DNA of 64,000 nt from Thiomicrorhabdus sp. (GTDB taxonomy: Bacteria; Pseudomonadota; Gammaproteobacteria; Thiomicrospirales; Thiomicrospiraceae), in the NCBI RefSeq assembly GCF_963662555.1, contig NZ_OY759719.1:1012985-1076984 (forward strand). The letters are read 5' to 3'. Below, in pieces: positions 26,332 through 38,482 of this stretch. The notes beneath the pieces are model-generated. The model did not search any database. It saw only the letters and a list, made by a program, of their open reading frames with translations, and was not told the origin of the DNA. Both the position numbers and the translations under genes were made by a program. Each line of letters begins with the position of its first letter. Position 1 is the stretch's first letter.

Positions 26332-26352
26332 CCCCGTTATACGGGGTTTTTT
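26332..26352 (+). terminator. Terminator after the pilin gene
   Basis: CCCCGT-TAT-ACGGGG hairpin followed by six T's. Confidence 0.85.
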
Positions 26353-26465
26353 ATTTCTTAATTTTTTATTTATGAAGGTGCTCTTTCATTAATCAATACT
26401 TTATTAAGTAATGTAAGTTTTATGAAAGCTTAAAATAATTGTTTTATAAGTCAGGATGCAATTGA

Positions 26466-26768
26466 GCAAATCATGGTACTTTTTTTCAAGATTTGTATGA
26501 CCAGGGGTTTATTACTAATCCTGAACCTTCTGCGGCTTTAGTTGATCCGGGGATTTATTTTGCAACATTTTTACCTGAAACGGGTAATATTGGTTTAACC
26601 AGCGGTACTATTTTAGGTAAAAATCAAGCGTGTGTTACTTTATTAAGTAAGGACCATGCGAGGCAGTTGGACATATCTTTAGATGATGGAGTATGGAATA
26701 CAGGAACTATCCGTTCTGATTCTGATTTTGATACAGCAGAAACCCATACTATGTGTTTACAAATCTAA
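26466..26768 (+). pseudogene. Remnant of a pilin gene lacking its N-terminal part
   Basis: An open frame from 26466 reads GTFFQDLYDQGFITNP at its start, matching GNFFEDLATQGFVKDP in the pilin just upstream. It continues in the same order to NQACVTLL (pilin NQNYICID) and LDISLDDGVWNTGTIRSD (pilin LDLKLDDGNPATGKFRYD). The signal, the conserved helix and roughly the first 110 residues are missing, and the frame begins right after a TGA. It is either a decayed tandem copy or a silent C-terminal cassette for recombination with the intact pilin. A TTG at 26493 could start a 91-residue peptide, but no ribosome binding site supports it. Confidence 0.7.
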
Positions 26769-26800
26769 TATTTAATTGAATGTTAAAGATAATTGATTTT

Positions 26801-26812
26801 ACCAGGCCTGGT
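26801..26812. repeat. Iterated palindrome, exact copy 9
   Basis: Between the pilin remnant and miaB; TTTACCAGGCCTGGTAAT. Confidence 0.95.
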
Positions 26813-26958
26813 AATTCTATTTTTATCACAAGTTTTCTTTTTATTCTTTCTCTATGTTAGAATACGCGACCCGAAATGATTCTAATAAAAATTCTGTATA
26901 TTCAGATAGATAGAATCAAAATTAGTGCCTTTACCCTTATTATTTTTACGGAATTTAT

Positions 26959-28371
26959 ATGTCTCAAACCACACCATTTACCGGCGGTCTTTATGTGATT
27001 ACTTATGGTTGTCAGATGAATGAGTATGACTCTGACAAAATGGCCAGCCTATTAGAAAAAACCTATGGTTTAAAGCTGGTAACCGAGCCAGAAGATGCGG
27101 ATGTGGTTTTGATGAACACTTGTTCCGTGCGTGAGAAAGCTCAAGAGAAAGTGTTTTCTGAGTTAGGTCGTTGGACTAAATGGAAAGCTAAAAAGCCAAA
27201 CCGTGTCATTGGTGTGGGTGGATGCGTTGCTTCGCAAGAGGGTAAAGTCATTCGTCAGCGTGCACCAAGTGTTGATGTGATTTTTGGCCCACAAACGTTA
27301 CACCGTTTGCCAGCGATGATTGATGAAGCCCTAAGAGTTCGTGGTGATGATTCAATTAAAAAGAAAAAGGCGGTAATTGATATCTCATTTCCAGAGATTG
27401 AGAAGTTTGATAATTTGCCTGAACCTGAAGTAAATGGTGTTTCTGCAATGGTATCCATTATGGAAGGTTGCTCTAAATATTGTACTTTCTGTGTGGTGCC
27501 TTATACTCGTGGAGAAGAGGTTAGCCGACCATTTGAAGACGTGATGCATGAGATTCGTGTTTTAGCAGAGCAAGGTGTCCGAGAAGTTAATTTACTTGGG
27601 CAAAATGTTAATGCGTATCGCGGCTTAATGGCAGATGGTGAAATTGCCGATTTAGCAATTTTAATGCATGCAATTAGAACAATTGATGGGATTGACCGTA
27701 TTCGTTTTACCACCTCGCATCCAAATGAAATGACTCAAAGCATTATTGATTGTTATGGTGAAATTCCCGAGCTAGTTTCTCACTTGCACCTGCCAATTCA
27801 ATCGGGTTCAGATAAAGTATTGGCGATGATGAAACGAAACCATATGGTGTTGGAATATAAATCAACTATTCGTAAAGTTAGAGCGTTACGTCCAAACTTG
27901 TCTCTATCTGGTGATTTTATTATTGGTTTCCCTGGCGAAACCTGTGATGATTTTAAAGAAACCTTAGCTTTGGTTGAAGAGTTAAATTACGACCGCTCAT
28001 TTAGTTTTATTTACAGTGAACGACCAGGTACACCTGCGGCAGGTTTTCCTGATGATGAGCCTATGGAAAAGAAAAAACGTCGTTTATTTGTTTTACAAGA
28101 ACAGCTTAATAAACAAACTCAAGCCATTAGTGATGGCATGATCGGTACAATACAAAAAGTGTTGGTAGAACGCTTATCACGTAACTCGTTTAATGAAGTA
28201 GCTGGTCGTACTGAAAATAACCGAGTGGTTAATTTTGAAGGTTCGCCAGACTTAATTGGTCAGTTTGTTGATGTGGAAATTACCGAGGCTTTAACAAACT
28301 CTTTACGCGGCAAAGTGGTCGCAACTCCTGAAGCAGATAAACATCAAGCTCCGCAATATTATGCGTTGTAA
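26959..28371 (+). CDS. miaB: tRNA-2-methylthio-N6-dimethylallyladenosine synthase MiaB
   Basis: 470 residues of a radical-SAM methylthiotransferase that adds the 2-methylthio group to i6A37 of tRNAs reading UNN codons. The UPF0004 domain has C18, C55 and C89 for one 4Fe-4S cluster ([25 protein letters not shown]). The radical-SAM cluster is CSKYCTFC (C171, C175, C178). A C-terminal TRAM domain (about 375-445) binds tRNA. It heads the conserved miaB-ybeZ-ybeY-ybeX-lnt block, with its own terminator at 28422. Confidence 0.96.
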   Translation: MSQTTPFTGGLYVITYGCQMNEYDSDKMASLLEKTYGLKLVTEPEDADVVLMNTCSVREKAQEKVFSELGRWTKWKAKKPNRVIGVGGCVASQEGKVIRQRAPSVDVIFGPQTLHRLPAMIDEALRVRGDDSIKKKKAVIDISFPEIEKFDNLPEPEVNGVSAMVSIMEGCSKYCTFCVVPYTRGEEVSRPFEDVMHEIRVLAEQGVREVNLLGQNVNAYRGLMADGEIADLAILMHAIRTIDGIDRIRFTTSHPNEMTQSIIDCYGEIPELVSHLHLPIQSGSDKVLAMMKRNHMVLEYKSTIRKVRALRPNLSLSGDFIIGFPGETCDDFKETLALVEELNYDRSFSFIYSERPGTPAAGFPDDEPMEKKKRRLFVLQEQLNKQTQAISDGMIGTIQKVLVERLSRNSFNEVAGRTENNRVVNFEGSPDLIGQFVDVEITEALTNSLRGKVVATPEADKHQAPQYYAL

Positions 28372-28421
28372 TTTTGCATTAATCTATATCTCTTACCATA
28401 TTGTGAATTTTAGGCATAATT

Positions 28422-28447
28422 AAACCAACATTTTGTTGGTTTTTTTA
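28422..28447 (+). terminator. Terminator after miaB
   Basis: AAACCAACA / TGTTGGTTT hairpin followed by T's. Confidence 0.8.
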
Positions 28448-28512
28448 TTATGATTTCATCTTAAGACCATATTTTAAAAGCGTATTTTAAAACCTTAATC
28501 TAGAGGCTTACT

Positions 28513-29502
28513 TTGCCAGCATTACATACTATTCAGTTTTCACTTTACCCAGAAGACAATGAGCGTTTACAAAACTTGTTGGGTTGGCATAATGAACACT
28601 TTGACCAAATAGAACTGCGTTTAGGCGTCGAAGTCAATTCACGTGGTTTTAATCTCTCGGTAACCGGTTTGGCGGATCGTATTGTTAAAGCCGAGCAAGT
28701 GATTAGAGATTTATATGACTCTACGGCTCAAGAAACATTAACTCCAGAGACTATTCATTTACGTTTGCATGAGCTGGGTTTAGAAACCGATAGAGCTTTT
28801 GACGCTGAACAGGTTTTAATTAAAACTCGGCGTAAAACCATTAAAACCCGTAACCCAAACCAGGCAAGTTACATTCAAGCTATTCAAAAATATGATGTGA
28901 ATTTTGGTATTGGTCCTGCTGGTACAGGTAAAACCTATTTGGCAGTGGCATGTGCCGTTGAAGCGTTAGAAAATGAAAAGGTTCGCCGAATCATTCTTAC
29001 CAGGCCTGCCGTTGAAGCGGGTGAAAAGCTCGGTTTTTTACCTGGTGACTTAAGCCAAAAGGTTGACCCTTACCTAAGACCTTTATTTGATGCATTATTT
29101 GAAATGATGGGCTTTGAAACGGTAGAGCGTTTAATGGAAAAAAATGTCATTGAAGTCGCTCCTCTCGCTTTTATGCGTGGCCGTACTTTAAATGAATCAT
29201 TTATTATTTTGGACGAAGCTCAAAATACCACTACCGAACAAATGAAAATGTTTTTAACGCGTATTGGCTTTGGTTCAACGGCAGTGATTACGGGTGATAT
29301 TACCCAATGTGATTTACCTAGACACCAAAAGTCGGGTCTACGTCACGTTATTGAAGTGCTTGATGGAGTAGAAGGCATTGGCTTTAGTTTTTATCAAGCC
29401 CAAGATGTGGTTAGACATTCCATGGTCCAAAAAATTGTAACGGCCTATGATAAATATGACCGTAAGCAACAAAAGCTCAATGAGGCTTCAGGCAAAAAAT
29501 AA
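28513..29502 (+). CDS. ybeZ: PhoH-family ATPase YbeZ
   Basis: 329 residues. Walker A GPAGTGKT is at 134-141, Walker B FIILDEAQN near 230, and the conserved TRPAVEAGEKLGFLPGDLSQKVDPYLRPL block lies between them. PhoH-like ATPases partner YbeY in 16S rRNA maturation and ribosome quality control. The start is TTG. It is followed by ybeY about 50 bp later. A partial palindrome (TTACCAGGCCTG) encodes TRPA. Confidence 0.94.
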   Translation: MPALHTIQFSLYPEDNERLQNLLGWHNEHFDQIELRLGVEVNSRGFNLSVTGLADRIVKAEQVIRDLYDSTAQETLTPETIHLRLHELGLETDRAFDAEQVLIKTRRKTIKTRNPNQASYIQAIQKYDVNFGIGPAGTGKTYLAVACAVEALENEKVRRIILTRPAVEAGEKLGFLPGDLSQKVDPYLRPLFDALFEMMGFETVERLMEKNVIEVAPLAFMRGRTLNESFIILDEAQNTTTEQMKMFLTRIGFGSTAVITGDITQCDLPRHQKSGLRHVIEVLDGVEGIGFSFYQAQDVVRHSMVQKIVTAYDKYDRKQQKLNEASGKK

Positions 29503-29554
29503 AACTCATTTGCTTAATGATTAAATTTTTTTACAGTTGGTAAGGGGCAAAAAC

Positions 29555-30025
29555 ATGTTAGATATCGATTTGCAGTGGGGCATTGAAGAGCAAGCGATTC
29601 CTACCTTAGAGCAGTGTCAAAAATGGGTACATCTTAGTATCTTAGAACCACGCTCGTTTGAACCTGTAGAGATGACAATCCGTATTGTTGATGCCGAAGA
29701 GAGTCAAGCACTCAACTTTGAATATCGCGGTAAAAATAAACCCACCAACGTATTATCATTTGAATTTGAACAGCCACCAGGCCTGGTAGATTTGGGAGAA
29801 GAGCTTCCTTATCTTGGTGATTTGGTTATTTGTGCTGAAGTAGTGGCTCAAGAAGCAAAAGAACAAAATAAATCTTTAGAGGCCCATTGGGCTCATATGA
29901 TTGTGCATGGCACCTTGCATTTGCAAGGCTATGACCATATAGATGACGATGATGCCGAAGAGATGGAAGCCCATGAAATAGAGATTATGCAAAATTTGGG
30001 TTATGGCAATCCTTATGAAGAATAG
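29555..30025 (+). CDS. ybeY: Endoribonuclease YbeY
   Basis: 156 residues, starting at the ATG at 29555 because AAGGGG lies 7-12 bases before it; an upstream TTG would place that site inside the gene. The zinc site is [11 protein letters not shown] (three His). [15 protein letters not shown] is the conserved substrate-side strand. YbeY trims the 3' end of 16S rRNA and degrades defective 70S ribosomes. An in-frame palindrome ([11 protein letters not shown]) sits in the loop after the FEFE strand. Confidence 0.95.
   Translation: MLDIDLQWGIEEQAIPTLEQCQKWVHLSILEPRSFEPVEMTIRIVDAEESQALNFEYRGKNKPTNVLSFEFEQPPGLVDLGEELPYLGDLVICAEVVAQEAKEQNKSLEAHWAHMIVHGTLHLQGYDHIDDDDAEEMEAHEIEIMQNLGYGNPYEE
29776..29787. 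repeat. Iterated palindrome, exact copy 10
   Basis: Inside ybeY, read as PPGLVD. Confidence 0.95.
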
Positions 30026-30199
30026 TTAAATAAAAAATTAACAAATAAAGATACCCAATAAAGAATAATCTAAATACAATTTTTTTAATGTTTTAAAGTT
30101 TTTATTACGTTGAGAACGATGAAAAAGAGAAGGAAATATTTCTTTTCTCTGTAAACGTAGTTCTTAAAGTAAATACTAGAGTAAAGGTGAGAAAAAGAA

Positions 30200-31099
30200 A
30201 TGAGTGACAGTAGTAGCGGCTCTTCGTGGTTAGAGCGTCTTGGAAAAGTATTTTCAGATGAACCGGAGAGTCGAGAAGAACTAATAACTGTTTTAAAAGA
30301 TGCACAATCACAAGGTGTGCTTGATGCAGATGCATTGTTAATGATTGAAGGGGTTTTGGATGTGTCTGAAGCCCGAGTGCGAGACATTATGATTCCTCGT
30401 CCGCAAATTGAAATTATTGATGCAAATGATAGTTTAGAGTCAATTTTAGAGACTATGTTAGAGAGTTCTCATTCACGTTATCCTGTTATGTTGGATAAAG
30501 AAATTGTTGGAATTTTACTCGCCAAAGACGTTTTACGTGCGGTTGTAAAAGGTGAGTTAAATGATAAAGATGATTTGCAAAAAATTTACCGTGAAGCCAA
30601 TTTTATTCCTGAAAGTAAGCGTTTAAATGTTCTGTTAAGAGAGTTTAAATCTAGCCGTAATCACTTAGCATTGGTTGTTGACGAATATGCTGAATTAGCG
30701 GGCCTGGTAACCATTGAAGATGTGTTAGAACAAATTGTTGGTGATATTGAAGATGAACACGACATTACCGAAGATGAATGCATTCAAAAACGTGCAGGAG
30801 GAGCTTATTCTGTTCAAGCTTTAACAACGATTGAAGAGTTTAATCAGTTTTTTGGTACAGAAATCGAAACCGAAAATACTGAAACCATGGGCGGGTTTTT
30901 AAGTTCAGAATTAGGTCATGTTCCTGTGGTGGGTGAAGAGATAGAAACCCACGGTATTGTTTTTAGAGTATTAAAAGCTAGTGATCGCCGTGCAGAGCTG
31001 TTTGAAGCAAAACCTGTTCAGAATGACGAGACTGAGAATGCATCTACTGAAAACAACACTGTTTCAAACGATGTTAGTTCAGAGAATGTAACGTCATAA
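30200..31099 (+). CDS. ybeX: CorC/YbeX-family CBS-domain protein
   Basis: 299 residues: two CBS domains (about 70-190, starting RVRDIMIPRPQIEIID and SKSR-type second repeat) and a C-terminal CorC_HlyC transporter-associated domain (about 205-285). There is no membrane domain, as in YbeX/CorC, which has been tied to magnesium/cobalt efflux and, through its gene neighbourhood, to ribosome maintenance. The last 30 residues are a low-complexity Asn/Glu/Ser tail. Confidence 0.92.
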   Translation: MSDSSSGSSWLERLGKVFSDEPESREELITVLKDAQSQGVLDADALLMIEGVLDVSEARVRDIMIPRPQIEIIDANDSLESILETMLESSHSRYPVMLDKEIVGILLAKDVLRAVVKGELNDKDDLQKIYREANFIPESKRLNVLLREFKSSRNHLALVVDEYAELAGLVTIEDVLEQIVGDIEDEHDITEDECIQKRAGGAYSVQALTTIEEFNQFFGTEIETENTETMGGFLSSELGHVPVVGEEIETHGIVFRVLKASDRRAELFEAKPVQNDETENASTENNTVSNDVSSENVTS

Positions 31100-31216
31100 T
31101 TATGGTTTAACAAGTACCTAAAAATAAATCAAATATTAAAGTGCTAAGAGATATTTGAATAAACCATAAATATGAAAAAGGTTTATTCAACGCTCTGATA
31201 ATAAAGGACAGTCTTT

Positions 31217-32743
31217 TTGAAATCGGCTTTTGCTTTTTTAAAAAAAGTATTTACACCCAATAAAACACATCTAATCTCCTTTGCTTTGGGTCTGTTAAGC
31301 GTTTTTGCTTTTGCTCCGTTTAATCTCCCTCCATTAATGCTAGCCTCTATTGCTGGGCTATTTATGCTTTGGTTAGAAGCAAAATCAAGGTTTGAAGCTG
31401 CAAAAATCGGTTTGTGGTTTGGGCTTGGGCAATTTGGCTTAGGCGTAAGCTGGCTCTTTTCTAGCATGTATTTCTATTCTGGCGTTATGTTGCCAGTAGC
31501 CGTGGTGCTTACATTCTGCTTTGTGCTGTTCTTAGCATTATCGGTTGCTCTTGGCGGTTGGATTGCTCAGTATTTTAAAAATCCAAAATCTCCAGGCCTG
31601 GTATTGGTTTTACTGTTTCCAGCTGTATGGGTTTTGCTTGAGTTGGTTCGCTCAACCATTTTTGGTGGTTTTCCCTTTCTGTTAAGTGGCACCAGTCATG
31701 TTGATACCTGGTTAGACGGCTATGCACCTCTGTTAGGTGTTTGGGGTGTGAGCTGGATGGTTGCCATGTCAGCTGGTTTGCTTTTATGGTTGTTTAAAGA
31801 AAGAAGTTGGGTGAGAGCCAGTATTACCTTATGTTTGATTTGGTCAACTGGTGGTTTATTACAAAATGTAAATTGGGTGCATCCTATTGGTAAGCCGATA
31901 GAAGTGGCGTTGATTCAAGGTAATATTGCTCAAGAAAAAAAGTGGTTACCTGATGAGTTTTATCCCACCTTAAAAACCTATATTGGTTTAACCAAAAAAA
32001 ATATGGATGCTGATGTTATTGTTTGGCCAGAAACCGCCATACCAGCCTATTACGATGTAGTAGAAAAAGGTGCGTTAAAAAGCTTTATTAAAGATGCAAA
32101 ATTGCTCAATACCGATATTTTAGCCGGTGTCATTGCAGGTGGCGAAAACTCTGAAAACTACTATAACGCTTTAATTAATGTGCATAATCCAGAGCAACGT
32201 TACTATAAAAAACATCTTGTACCGTTTAGTGAGTTTTTCCCATTTAGTAGCGTGTTTGCTTTTGTAAGTGGTTTGTTTGATATTCCTTTTGCTGAGTTTA
32301 CAGCAGGCGATGATAATCAAAAACTATTTAAATTAGGCGGCCAAGAGGCCGGGTTAAGTGTCTGTTACGAGATGGCATTTGGTGAAGAGTTGGCAGAATC
32401 TTTGCCGCAAGCAAAATATCTCATTACGGTCAGTAACGATGCTTGGTTTGCCGGTACTTTTGAACCAGCACAACAATTACAAGAAGTGCAAATGCGAGCG
32501 ATAGAGCTAGGTCGAGAAATAGCGAGAAGTACCAATACAGGTTATACCGCAATAGTAGATATTAAAGGCAATATTAAGGCCCAAATTCCAGCATATCAAG
32601 AAGGTGTTTTGCGTGGTGATGTTCAACCCTATGACGGCTTAACCTTTTATGCCGAATGGAAAACCTTGCCGATTCTGTTTTTGCTCTTTACCTACTTTGG
32701 ATTTTTAATAGCAAAACGTTACTTTTTAAAAGGTCGCTTTTAA
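31217..32743 (+). CDS. lnt: Apolipoprotein N-acyltransferase
   Basis: 508 residues with about seven membrane helices at the N-terminus and one at the C-terminus, and a nitrilase-type periplasmic domain (about 225-465). The catalytic triad is visible: Glu in WPETAIP, Lys in YYKKHLVPFSEFFPF, Cys in GLSVCYEMAFGE. It adds the third acyl chain to lipoproteins in the inner membrane, after Lgt and LspA (lspA is at 50.5 kb). The start is TTG. A near-palindrome encodes SPGLVLVL in a membrane helix. Confidence 0.96.
   Translation: MKSAFAFLKKVFTPNKTHLISFALGLLSVFAFAPFNLPPLMLASIAGLFMLWLEAKSRFEAAKIGLWFGLGQFGLGVSWLFSSMYFYSGVMLPVAVVLTFCFVLFLALSVALGGWIAQYFKNPKSPGLVLVLLFPAVWVLLELVRSTIFGGFPFLLSGTSHVDTWLDGYAPLLGVWGVSWMVAMSAGLLLWLFKERSWVRASITLCLIWSTGGLLQNVNWVHPIGKPIEVALIQGNIAQEKKWLPDEFYPTLKTYIGLTKKNMDADVIVWPETAIPAYYDVVEKGALKSFIKDAKLLNTDILAGVIAGGENSENYYNALINVHNPEQRYYKKHLVPFSEFFPFSSVFAFVSGLFDIPFAEFTAGDDNQKLFKLGGQEAGLSVCYEMAFGEELAESLPQAKYLITVSNDAWFAGTFEPAQQLQEVQMRAIELGREIARSTNTGYTAIVDIKGNIKAQIPAYQEGVLRGDVQPYDGLTFYAEWKTLPILFLLFTYFGFLIAKRYFLKGRF
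31591..31602. repeat. Iterated palindrome, one mismatch
   Basis: TCCAGGCCTGGT inside lnt, read as SPGLV. Confidence 0.8.
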
Positions 32744-32827
32744 AATTTTGTTTTAACAAAAATAATTATTTATAACTAAAGACTCGCCGCTCAATGAGTA
32801 TTGAACGAGCTTTTCTCATTATTTGGT

Positions 32828-33346
32828 ATGCTCATGAAATCACAGCAAAATTTATTTAATAAAATAAATCTTTTTGTACAAAAAGATGCTGAGTCAGGTT
32901 TGACTCAAATTGTCACCGTTCTTAGATTGTTTTTTATTGTTTTTATGGTGGTTTATCTTGCGGCTTGTATCTTTAGTATTTCTAGCAAATTATTAGATTT
33001 TATTTTGGTTCAAGGTGTTTTAGACTTTCCGTCAATAAAGATTCTATTAACTGATGCACTGTTTACTCTAATCGTACTAGCGATTGTAAAAGCACTTTTT
33101 ATTAAAAGTAGTTTTGATTACGCACTTACATTTTTAGAAATTGCCTTTGTGGTGGTCATAAGAAAGCTGATTTTATTAGATACTGTACCAGATGAAAATA
33201 TGACATTACTGATATTAGGTGGTGTTTCAACGGCGTTCTTTATTTTGATTATTTACATACACAATCTAAAACGCCAGTGGCTACAAAAAGAAGCTGTGAT
33301 TGAAGCTGAAGGCCATAAAAGTGAAGAAAACAGTAAAGTAAATTGA
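32828..33346 (+). CDS. PsiE-like four-helix membrane protein
   Basis: About 172 residues with four hydrophobic segments and the LEIAFVVVIRKLILLD stretch resembling phosphate-starvation-inducible PsiE. The start is uncertain: TTG at 32801, ATG at 32828 and ATG at 32834 share the frame, and none has a strong ribosome binding site. Function in the family is unknown; no Pho box was recognised. The tail (from about 155) is charged and cytoplasmic. Confidence 0.65.
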   Translation: MLMKSQQNLFNKINLFVQKDAESGLTQIVTVLRLFFIVFMVVYLAACIFSISSKLLDFILVQGVLDFPSIKILLTDALFTLIVLAIVKALFIKSSFDYALTFLEIAFVVVIRKLILLDTVPDENMTLLILGGVSTAFFILIIYIHNLKRQWLQKEAVIEAEGHKSEENSKVN

Positions 33347-33509
33347 TTGGATTTTCTGAGGTGTTGAGAGCTTAAAGCCATAAAGAGTCATGTAGAGGGT
33401 GATGAGCAAAGCCGAGTGAAAAAGGTAATTTGCCTTTTCTGAACTCTCTGTAAATACACTAAAAAATGTGTATTTACAGAATGATTTGTTTAAATCTATG
33501 GTTTAGTTT

Positions 33510-33902
33510 TTATTCGTGTGTTTTTGAAAATACAGGGTGGTTTTCATCCATAGCGGCCGCTAAACGGTAACGAAGCAAGGTAATATTGGTCGGATCAGCT
33601 AAAGTCAGTGCTTTATCTGCTAAGTATTTCTCTAAGATAGGCAAATCCATTTCAATAAATTCTTCAACGCCTTGTTCTGCCTCAGCTAAATATTCCGCAG
33701 TTTGCTCAAGGTCAGCTTTTAAATCTTCTTGAACACGTTTAAATTCTTCTGCAGTTAGCTCAGCCAATGCGTGGTCAGCTTGCTCGGCTTTTTCAATACC
33801 TTCACCCAAAGTTTCCCAAGTTTTATTTTCTGTTTTAATCACAAACTCTTTAGCGTGATTTAAAAGAGTACGGTACGCCACAAGCATTTTATTTTCGCTC
33901 AT
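33510..33902 (-). CDS. YbeL-like (DUF1451) helical protein without zinc ribbon
   Basis: 130 residues, acidic and almost entirely helical (KAEQADHALAELTAEEFKRVQEDLKADLEQTAEYLAEAEQ region), with no Cys. E. coli YbeL, which also neighbours leuS, has a similar helical part followed by a zinc ribbon; the ribbon is absent here. The assignment rests on position and the helical pattern, so it is moderate. TCTCCTG complement (CAGGAGAAAA) just upstream of the start is a good ribosome binding site. Confidence 0.6.
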   Translation of the reverse strand: MSENKMLVAYRTLLNHAKEFVIKTENKTWETLGEGIEKAEQADHALAELTAEEFKRVQEDLKADLEQTAEYLAEAEQGVEEFIEMDLPILEKYLADKALTLADPTNITLLRYRLAAAMDENHPVFSKTHE

Positions 33903-33920
33903 TATTTTCTCCTGTTAAGT

Positions 33921-34187
33921 AGGGTCTGTTAAATATCCATACTTGATTCTGTTGCAGCTTAAAAATCCAGCAATCAAGGCACTCAGAGTGATTTTTGGTC
34001 ATTCCAAATAAGTGATGAGTAACACTGAGTGTTGGGTTTTTAAGAGCAACCTGTAGAGCCAACCCCATTTTTACTCCAGCTGCGTTAAAAATTCGCTCAA
34101 ATATAATGATTGTTTCACGCTCTTTTTGCCTTGCTGGATGCAAAAATGGATTTGGCAGAATCTAATTATGAATTTTCAACAGACCCT
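33921..34187. mobile_element. MITE-like element with about 31-bp terminal inverted repeats
   Basis: The left end starts AGGGTCTGTTAAATATCCAT (33921) and runs to 33951. The right end, read on the other strand from 34187, starts AGGGTCTGTTGAAAATTCAT. The two agree at about 26 of 31 positions with a one-base gap. The 267-bp interior has no credible gene. No target duplication was obvious. It separates the divergent ybeL-like gene and leuS and may carry or displace their promoters. Confidence 0.6.
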
Positions 34188-34255
34188 GATTGTTTCCACT
34201 ATAATATTGAACTTATTTAATTTAATTAGCAAGTTCAAAATTGGTCTTGCAATAA

Positions 34256-36775
<2,520 letters not shown>

Positions 36776-36788
36776 TTGGATTTAACGG

Positions 36789-37325
36789 ATGCTGAAAAGA
36801 ATTTGGGTAAATAGTTTTCTTATTGTCATTATGGTTTCATTGATGGGCTGTGGTTTTCATTTACGTGGTGCAGGGCTAAGCGGTTCTCTGCCGTTTCAAA
36901 CAGCTCAAATAGAAGTAAATGGTACGGTAACAAAAGACGTGCAGATGGCATTAAAATTACAGTTACTTCAGTCTGGTGTTGAGGTGCTTAAAAGTCAGTC
37001 AGCAGAAGTGCAAATCCAGCTAATGAGCACACAAATAAAATCTACCAGAACCAGCTCAAGATTGGGCGATGCTACCTCTGAATTGATGAAGCTAACTCAA
37101 CCTTTTAAAGTGACAAATTTGACTACAGGCAAAATGATTGTGAGTGGCGAAAGTGTGGTTTATCGTGATAGAAAAATTAATATAACAGACGCTTTAGCCT
37201 CTAATAGTGAGTTACGTAGCATACAAAAATCTATGAGTGAGCAGGTTGCTAGTCAAATTGTTGAAAGAGTTAGACGTGCTATGATTGCCAATACCCAAGT
37301 TACTCAACCAGTAGTAAATAAGTAG
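36789..37325 (+). CDS. lptE: LPS-assembly lipoprotein LptE
   Basis: 178 residues with a lipoprotein signal (SLMGC lipobox near residue 20, followed by GFHLRGA, the LptE hallmark). LptE plugs the LptD barrel and delivers LPS to the outer leaflet. It has the standard position 13 bp after leuS and 41 bp before holA. Confidence 0.93.
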   Translation: MLKRIWVNSFLIVIMVSLMGCGFHLRGAGLSGSLPFQTAQIEVNGTVTKDVQMALKLQLLQSGVEVLKSQSAEVQIQLMSTQIKSTRTSSRLGDATSELMKLTQPFKVTNLTTGKMIVSGESVVYRDRKINITDALASNSELRSIQKSMSEQVASQIVERVRRAMIANTQVTQPVVNK

Positions 37326-37366
37326 GTGATTTTTGAACAAAGTTATCTCCGTCAAAGAGTGTTAAT

Positions 37367-38395
37367 GTGATACTTTCCAGTGCATTTTTAAACCAACTTA
37401 ATAGTGGCAATCTTGAGATTAAGCCAATCTATTTACTATACGGTGATGAACCGTTGTTTTTGCGTGATAGTTTAGATGGCTTAAAAAAACAGCTTGTGTC
37501 TCAAGGCTATATGGCCAGTGAAACCTATGATGTTGACGCTAACTTTGATTGGCAAAGTTTGCAGATGGATACGCAAGCAGGTTCATTATTTTCAGAATCT
37601 CGTATGATTTTGATTAATATGCCTAAAGGTTCACCAGGGCGTGAAGGTGGTAAGTTTTTTCAGGATTGGTGTGCTTATGTTCAGGCGTTACCGCCAGAAA
37701 TTGTATTGGTGGTATTATGCGAACGATTAGATAGCCGACAAGTTAAAGCTAAGTGGGTAACTTCAATAGAATCTGCAGGCCTGGTCGTTCAGGCCAAACC
37801 TGTACCAATTAATGCTTTACCAGGTTGGTGTCAAAATCAAGCTCAATTGCAAGGCTTAACCTTAGAACGAGAAGCCGCAAATTTATTGGCGGATAGAGTT
37901 GAAGGTAATTTATTAGCGGCTGATCAAGAAATTACTAAGTTGTCTTTAAGTTTGCCTGCGGGGTCTGTTGTCACTGCCGAGCATATTTTGGAGCATGTAG
38001 TTGATCAAGCCCATTATCAGTTGTTTGCTCTAGCCACAGCGATGTTAAATGGTAAAGTGGCCTATAGTGTACAAATGTTAACTCGCCTGCAACAAGAAGG
38101 CATTGAAGCCCCTGTAATTCTTTGGTTATTGTCAAAAGAGATTAGGCAGCTTATTGAGTTAGCTCAGCTTACCCAGCAAGTTTCGCTTAACCAAGCTTTT
38201 AACCAATGTCGTATTTGGCAGTCACGCCAAGGTGAATATTCGCAAGCAATGCAACGTCACGGCTTGCAAGAGTGGCAAAACTTATTAAAACAAGCCTTGC
38301 AGATTGACATGATGATTAAAGGCATACAACCTACGTTGAGTGATAGAGAAGTGTGGTTTGGTTTGTCAGATTTGGTGGCTAAGATAGCAAGGTAA
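37367..38395 (+). CDS. holA: DNA polymerase III delta subunit
   Basis: 342 residues. IYLLYGDEPLFLRDSLDGLK at the N-terminus is the conserved delta entry motif. The rest follows the clamp-loader fold without Walker motifs, as expected for delta, which opens the beta clamp. The palindrome variant GCAGGCCTGGTC (37785-37796) encodes AGLVV. Confidence 0.93.
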   Translation: MILSSAFLNQLNSGNLEIKPIYLLYGDEPLFLRDSLDGLKKQLVSQGYMASETYDVDANFDWQSLQMDTQAGSLFSESRMILINMPKGSPGREGGKFFQDWCAYVQALPPEIVLVVLCERLDSRQVKAKWVTSIESAGLVVQAKPVPINALPGWCQNQAQLQGLTLEREAANLLADRVEGNLLAADQEITKLSLSLPAGSVVTAEHILEHVVDQAHYQLFALATAMLNGKVAYSVQMLTRLQQEGIEAPVILWLLSKEIRQLIELAQLTQQVSLNQAFNQCRIWQSRQGEYSQAMQRHGLQEWQNLLKQALQIDMMIKGIQPTLSDREVWFGLSDLVAKIAR

Positions 38396-38401
38396 GGTTT
38401 T

Positions 38402-38413
38402 ATCAGGCCTGGT
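38402..38413. repeat. Iterated palindrome, one mismatch
   Basis: ATCAGGCCTGGT between holA and proA, with the AAATT flank kept. Confidence 0.8.
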
Positions 38414-38482
38414 AAATTGAAAAAATACAGTATTTAAACTGAAAATTTAAATAGTAAAAATGAATAAAAAGAGAATTGGTTG

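Noticed and set aside
33889..34143. 84-codon frame on the minus strand upstream of the ybeL-like gene
   Set aside because: It lies inside the MITE-like element, overlaps the start of the ybeL-like gene, has no ribosome binding site and no recognisable motif.
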